Assembly (NCBI GenBank): GCA_028687375.1
Contig: JAQUAG010000007.1
Span: 33,756 to 97,755 of the forward strand
DNA length: 64,000 bases
Source: Arcobacteraceae bacterium
GTDB taxonomy: Bacteria; Campylobacterota; Campylobacteria; Campylobacterales; Arcobacteraceae
Direction: 5' to 3'
Part shown: positions 59,666 through 64,000 of the stretch, one piece after another
Layout of the letters: each line of letters starts with the position of its first letter
How positions within the stretch are numbered: position 1 is the first letter of the stretch
Translations under genes and position numbers: made by a program
Notes under the pieces: generated by a model
What the model was told of the DNA's origin: nothing
Seen by the model: the letters and a program-made list of their open reading frames with translations, nothing else
The model's database searches: none

Positions 59666-60076
59666 ATGCCTACAATTAATCAATTGATTAGAAAAGAGCG
59701 ACAAAAAGTTGTAGTGAAGTCAAAATCACCTGCACTTGCTAATTGTCCACAAAGAAGAGGAGTATGTACAAGAGTATATACAACAACTCCAAAAAAACCT
59801 AACTCGGCTTTAAGAAAAGTTGCAAAAGTTAGATTAACTACAGGATTTGAAGTTATTTCATATATCGGTGGAGAAGGTCATAATCTTCAAGAACACAGTA
59901 TCGTTCTTGTAAGAGGGGGAAGAGTAAAAGATTTACCAGGGGTTAAATACCACATTGTAAGGGGTGCATTAGACACTGCTGGGGTAAATGGTAGAACTGT
60001 ATCTAGATCTAAATACGGAACTAAAAAAGGTAAGGCTGGTGCTAAAGGTGCTGCTACTACTGGTAAAAAAAGATAA
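59666..60076 (+). CDS. rpsL: 30S ribosomal protein S12
   Basis: 136 residues. [38 protein letters not shown] and [14 protein letters not shown] are standard; the decoding-site Lys after TTTPK is wild type, so no streptomycin-resistance change is evident there. It is a little longer than the usual 124, with an Ala/Gly/Lys-rich C-terminal tail. First gene of the str operon; AAAGGA precedes the ATG. Confidence 0.98.
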   Translation: MPTINQLIRKERQKVVVKSKSPALANCPQRRGVCTRVYTTTPKKPNSALRKVAKVRLTTGFEVISYIGGEGHNLQEHSIVLVRGGRVKDLPGVKYHIVRGALDTAGVNGRTVSRSKYGTKKGKAGAKGAATTGKKR

Positions 60077-60083
60077 GGATTAG

Positions 60084-60554
<471 letters not shown>

Positions 60555-60563
60555 GAAATTAAA

Positions 60564-62675
60564 ATGGCAAGAAAAACACCACTTAATAGAATTAGAAATA
60601 TTGGGATTGCTGCACACATTGATGCTGGTAAAACAACAACTACTGAAAGAATTTTATTCTATACAGGTGTATCTCACAAAATTGGTGAGGTACATGATGG
60701 TGCTGCTACAATGGACTGGATGGTACAAGAGCAAGAAAGAGGTATTACAATTACTTCTGCTGCTACAACTTGTCACTGGACACACCCAAAAACAAAAGAA
60801 GATTTACAAATTAATATCATAGATACTCCAGGACACGTTGACTTTACAATTGAAGTTGAGAGATCTATGAGGGTTCTTGATGGTGCTGTTGCTGTATTCT
60901 GTTCAGTTGGTGGGGTTCAACCACAATCTGAAACAGTTTGGAGACAAGCAAACAAATATAGAGTTCCAAGAATGATATTTGTAAATAAAATGGATAGAAC
61001 TGGTGCAGATTTCTTCATGGTTGAAAAACAAGTTGATGAAAGATTAAAAGCAAATCCAGTTCCAATTCAAATTCCAATCGGATCTGAAGAAAACTTCAAA
61101 GGTATTATTGATTTAGTACAAATGAAAGCTATCCTTTGGGACGAAGATGCTGCAATGGGTTCTAACTATCATATGGAAGAGATTCCTGCTGATTTATTAG
61201 ATCAAGCAACTGAATATAGAGAAAAAATGGTTGAAGCTGCTGCTGAAGCTATTGATTCACTTATGGAAAAATATCTTGAGGGTGAAGAATTAACTGAAGA
61301 TGAAATCGTTGCTGGTCTTAAAGCTGGTTGTCTTGATATGAAAATCACTCCAATGACTTGTGGAACTGCATTTAAAAATAAAGGTATCCAAACTTTACTT
61401 GATGCTGTTGCTATGTATCTTCCAGCTCCAACTGAAGTTGAAGATATTAGAGGTGAAACTCAAGATGGTGAAGCTGTAATCGTTCCTTCAACTGATGAAG
61501 GTGAAGTGGCTGCTCTTGCATTTAAAATTATGACTGACCCATTCGTTGGACAATTAACGTTTGCTAGAGTTTATAGAGGTATCTTAGAATCAGGTACTTA
61601 TGTAATGAACTCAACTAAAAACAAAAAAGAGAGAATCGGAAGATTAATGAAAATGCATGCAAATAACAGAGAAGAATGTTCTGAGTTATATGCAGGAGAA
61701 ATCGGTGCAGTTGTTGGTCTTAAATTCACAATCACTGGTGATACTTTGGCATCTGAAAAAGATCCAGTTATCCTAGAGCGAATGGAATTCCCAGAACCAG
61801 TTATCTCTGTTGCGGTTGAGCCAAAAACAAAAGCTGACCAAGAAAAAATGGGTATCGCTTTAGGTAAACTTGCTCAAGAAGATCCATCATTTAGAGTTAA
61901 TACTGATGAAGAATCTGGACAAACTATTATTTCAGGAATGGGTGAATTACACCTTGAAATTCTTGTAGATAGAATGAAAAGAGAATTTGGTGTTGAAGCT
62001 GAAGTTGGTGCTCCTCAAGTTGCTTATAGAGAAACTATTAAAAATGCAGTTAACCAAGAGTACAAATACGCAAAACAATCTGGTGGTAAAGGTCAATACG
62101 GTCACGTATATCTTAAAATTGAGCCTATGACAAAAGAAGAAACTAATGAAAAAGGTTTTGAATTTGTTAATGAGATCAAAGGTGGGGTTATTCCTAAAGA
62201 ATATATTCCTGCAGTTGAAAAAGGTTGTTATGAAACTATGAGTGCTGGTATTTTAGCTGGTTACCCAATGGTTGATATTAGAGTTACAGTTTATGATGGT
62301 TCATACCATGATGTCGATTCATCTGAGATGGCATTTAAACTTGCTGCTTCTATGGGATTCAAAGCTGGTTGTAGACAAGCTGCTGCACAAGCTATCATCC
62401 TTGAACCAATGATGAGAGTAGAAGTTGAAACTCCTGAAAATTATATGGGAGATGTTATTGGTGACTGTAACAAAAGAAGAGGACAAATCCAATCTATGGA
62501 TGACAGAGCTGGTGTTAAACTAGTTGTTGCACTTGTTCCTCTTGCAGAGATGTTTGGTTATTCAACTGACCTTAGATCTATGTCTCAAGGTAGAGCAACA
62601 TATTCTATGATTTTTGATCAATATCAAGAAGTTCCTAGAAATGTTTCTGAAGAGATTCAAAAAAAGAGAAATTAG
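60564..62675 (+). CDS. fusA: translation elongation factor G
   Basis: 703-residue translocase GTPase. G1 [13 protein letters not shown]2 RGITI, G3 DTPGHVDF and G4 NKMDR are clear. Domain IV has [10 protein letters not shown] and the end contains GRATYSM. Normal length, 9 bases after rpsG. tuf, often the next gene in other bacteria, is instead with secE at 5.9 kb here. Confidence 0.98.
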   Translation: MARKTPLNRIRNIGIAAHIDAGKTTTTERILFYTGVSHKIGEVHDGAATMDWMVQEQERGITITSAATTCHWTHPKTKEDLQINIIDTPGHVDFTIEVERSMRVLDGAVAVFCSVGGVQPQSETVWRQANKYRVPRMIFVNKMDRTGADFFMVEKQVDERLKANPVPIQIPIGSEENFKGIIDLVQMKAILWDEDAAMGSNYHMEEIPADLLDQATEYREKMVEAAAEAIDSLMEKYLEGEELTEDEIVAGLKAGCLDMKITPMTCGTAFKNKGIQTLLDAVAMYLPAPTEVEDIRGETQDGEAVIVPSTDEGEVAALAFKIMTDPFVGQLTFARVYRGILESGTYVMNSTKNKKERIGRLMKMHANNREECSELYAGEIGAVVGLKFTITGDTLASEKDPVILERMEFPEPVISVAVEPKTKADQEKMGIALGKLAQEDPSFRVNTDEESGQTIISGMGELHLEILVDRMKREFGVEAEVGAPQVAYRETIKNAVNQEYKYAKQSGGKGQYGHVYLKIEPMTKEETNEKGFEFVNEIKGGVIPKEYIPAVEKGCYETMSAGILAGYPMVDIRVTVYDGSYHDVDSSEMAFKLAASMGFKAGCRQAAAQAIILEPMMRVEVETPENYMGDVIGDCNKRRGQIQSMDDRAGVKLVVALVPLAEMFGYSTDLRSMSQGRATYSMIFDQYQEVPRNVSEEIQKKRN

Positions 62676-62701
62676 TACTTTAAATATGAAGTATTAATTT
62701 G

Positions 62702-62734
62702 AAAAGGGTGGATAGTAATATTCACTCTTTTTTT
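62702..62734 (+). terminator. fusA terminator
   Basis: AAAAGGGTG/CACTCTTTT stem (one G-U) with a 12-base loop, running into TTTTTTT. Another 9-bp stem, TTAGTACTT/AAGTATTAA, lies just before it, at the fusA stop. Confidence 0.7.
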
Positions 62735-62742
62735 GTTTTTTG

Positions 62743-62775
62743 ATAAATTGATTTTATTTAAAAGAATCAATTTAT
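62743..62775 (+). promoter_or_regulatory. perfect hairpin upstream of adk
   Basis: ATAAATTGATT/AATCAATTTAT, 11 bp perfect with an 11-base loop, ending 24 bases before the adk ATG. Third hairpin in the 124-base gap; possibly an adk leader element. Confidence 0.5.
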
Positions 62776-62799
62776 TTAAATACAAACAAAGGATAAAAG

Positions 62800-63369
62800 A
62801 TGAAAAAATTGTTTTTAATAATCGGGGCTCCAGGAAGTGGTAAAACAACAGATGCTGAGTTAATAGCTGCAAGACATGATGATATTACACATTATAGTAC
62901 TGGTGATATGTTTAGAGCAGAAGTTGCTAGTGGAAGTGAACTTGGAAAAGTTATTGATGGTTATGTAAGTGCTGGAAATCTTGTACCAATTGATATCGTT
63001 ATCAATACTATCGTATCTGCTATTAAAAAAGCACCAACTCCAACAGTTGTAATCGATGGTTATCCAAGAAGTACAGAGCAAATGGAAGAACTAGATAAAT
63101 ATCTTGCAAATGAAACAGAAGTTGAACTTGTAAATGTTATCGAAGTTGTTGTAAGTGAAGAAGTTGCTAGAGATAGAGTTCTTGGACGAGCAAGAGGAGC
63201 TGATGATAATAATGAAGTATTTAATAACAGAATGAAAGTGTTTACAGATCCACTGCTTGATATTCAAAACTTTTATGAAGCAAAAAATCTTTTAGCAAAA
63301 ATTGATGGTGAAAGAACTATTGAAGTTATTGTTGATGATATGGATGCCTTTATTCAAAGCAGAATCTAA
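62800..63369 (+). CDS. adk: adenylate kinase
   Basis: 189 residues. P-loop [48 protein letters not shown] and RVLGRARG. It converts AMP and ATP to 2 ADP. It is the short-LID form, as in other Campylobacterota adenylate kinases, and has no zinc-binding cysteines. AAAGGA upstream. Confidence 0.95.
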   Translation: MKKLFLIIGAPGSGKTTDAELIAARHDDITHYSTGDMFRAEVASGSELGKVIDGYVSAGNLVPIDIVINTIVSAIKKAPTPTVVIDGYPRSTEQMEELDKYLANETEVELVNVIEVVVSEEVARDRVLGRARGADDNNEVFNNRMKVFTDPLLDIQNFYEAKNLLAKIDGERTIEVIVDDMDAFIQSRI

Positions 63370-63377
63370 ACCTTACT

Positions 63378-64000
63378 ATGAATTTCTATAGTGTCATTAT
63401 AGGAACAGAACTTTTAAATGGGCGTCGTACTGATGCCCATTTTCCATTTTTAAATAGTGAGCTTTTGAAAAGAGGGTGGACTCATAAAGGTTCATTTGTA
63501 ATAAAAGATGAACCAGATTTTGTAAACTCAGTATTTGAACTTATTAAAAATGACCCCAAAAGTGTAATGTTTAGTTTTGGTGGGATTGGTGCAACACCTG
63601 ATGATTACACTAGAAAATGTGCTGCAGATGTTTTTACAGATGGGAAGATGGAGATAAATGAGGGTGCAAAAGAAGCTATATTAGAGCGATTTGGAGAGAG
63701 TGCTTATCCTCATAGAATTAAAATGGCAGAACTTCCACTCAATGCTGGACTTTTAAAAAATATTGTTACAAATGTTCCTGGCTTTTATGTTGAGAATAGA
63801 TTCTTTTTTGTCCCTGGTTTTCCATCGATGGCACAACATATGATAGTTGAAGCACTTGATAAGTTTTATCCAGAAAATGAAGAGATTATCTATAAAAAAG
63901 TTTTAAGTGCAACTGCAAGTGAAAATGATTTTATAGATACTATGAAAGAGATAAGTTTAGATGTTGATTTGTCCTCTTTACCAATAATTGAAGGGGATAA
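63378..64000 (+). CDS. CinA-like molybdopterin-binding domain protein, N-terminal part (cut by window edge)
   Basis: The frame from ATG 63378 reads MNFYSVIIGTELLNGRRTD, then FSFGGIGATPDDYTRKCAADVF and VPGFYVENRFFFVPGFPSMAHMI. This is the MoaB/Mog-fold domain of CinA-type and related proteins (IGTELL-x-G, GG-x-G-x-T-x-DD). At least 207 residues are visible; the 3' end lies outside. The role (FAD synthetase-like, competence-associated or nucleotide hydrolase) cannot be decided from this piece. It follows adk by 8 bases. Confidence 0.85.
   Translation, partial: MNFYSVIIGTELLNGRRTDAHFPFLNSELLKRGWTHKGSFVIKDEPDFVNSVFELIKNDPKSVMFSFGGIGATPDDYTRKCAADVFTDGKMEINEGAKEAILERFGESAYPHRIKMAELPLNAGLLKNIVTNVPGFYVENRFFFVPGFPSMAQHMIVEALDKFYPENEEIIYKKVLSATASENDFIDTMKEISLDVDLSSLPIIEGD

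Overview
The window looks like a chromosomal segment of a Campylobacterota (epsilonproteobacterial) genome, most probably an Arcobacter relative. The evidence is strong A+T richness, frequent TTG starts, the order tuf-rpmG-trnW-secE-nusG-rplKAJL-rpoB-rpoC with rpoB and rpoC as separate genes (fused in Helicobacter), a histidine kinase with the HQWKQPL-type H box, and a Wolinella/Helicobacter-style HydABCDE uptake hydrogenase next to a cytosolic HupSL-type hydrogenase. The genus is inferred; there is no rRNA gene here to settle it.

Layout. 1-2.8 kb (minus strand): truncated penicillin-binding protein 1A, peptide-type ABC ATPase, gpmI. 2.9-5.1 kb: mraY-murD. 5.2-5.8 kb: five tRNA genes (Phe, Thr, Tyr, Gly, Thr). 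5.9-19.4 kb: tuf, rpmG, trnW, secE, nusG, rplKAJL, rpoBC, with several structured leaders. 19.4-30.5 kb: HD phosphohydrolase, PIN-PhoH ATPase, U32 protein, a MFS-acyltransferase-acyl-ACP synthetase fusion, purE, a sensor kinase and a periplasmic DsrE-like protein. 30.5-34.1 kb: an ABC-F ATPase with an attenuator-like leader, two gene remnants and three consecutive GNAT acetyltransferases. 34.1-59.4 kb: almost entirely minus-strand hydrogenase region. It contains hypEA, hypBCD with hupE, hypF, hydABCDE (periplasmic membrane-bound hydrogenase), hupSL (cytosolic) and a TetR regulator, interleaved with housekeeping and accessory genes (ribE, a DEAD helicase, mazG, fetB, ligE, a HEPN-like orphan, a toxin-antitoxin pair, a diguanylate cyclase). 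59.7-64 kb: rpsL-rpsG-fusA, adk and the start of a CinA-like gene.

How it works together. All six hyp genes, a Ni transporter (hupE) and the HydD protease are present, so the segment can build a complete H2-oxidising enzyme that feeds electrons through cytochrome b (HydC) to quinone. Three separate hydrogenase promoters (hypE, hupE, hydA) carry the same 14-bp palindrome TGAAT-N4-ATTCA just downstream of a candidate -10 element. This suggests one repressor for the whole regulon.

The most notable observations are: this shared operator; a three-arm leader with a five-codon leader peptide upstream of the ABC-F gene; a 144-bp direct repeat that brackets a diguanylate cyclase inserted between two adjacent genes; a HEPN-motif (RNYLAH) orphan with a small partner wedged between hypD and mazG; and about 40 kb of accessory DNA between rpoC and rpsL.
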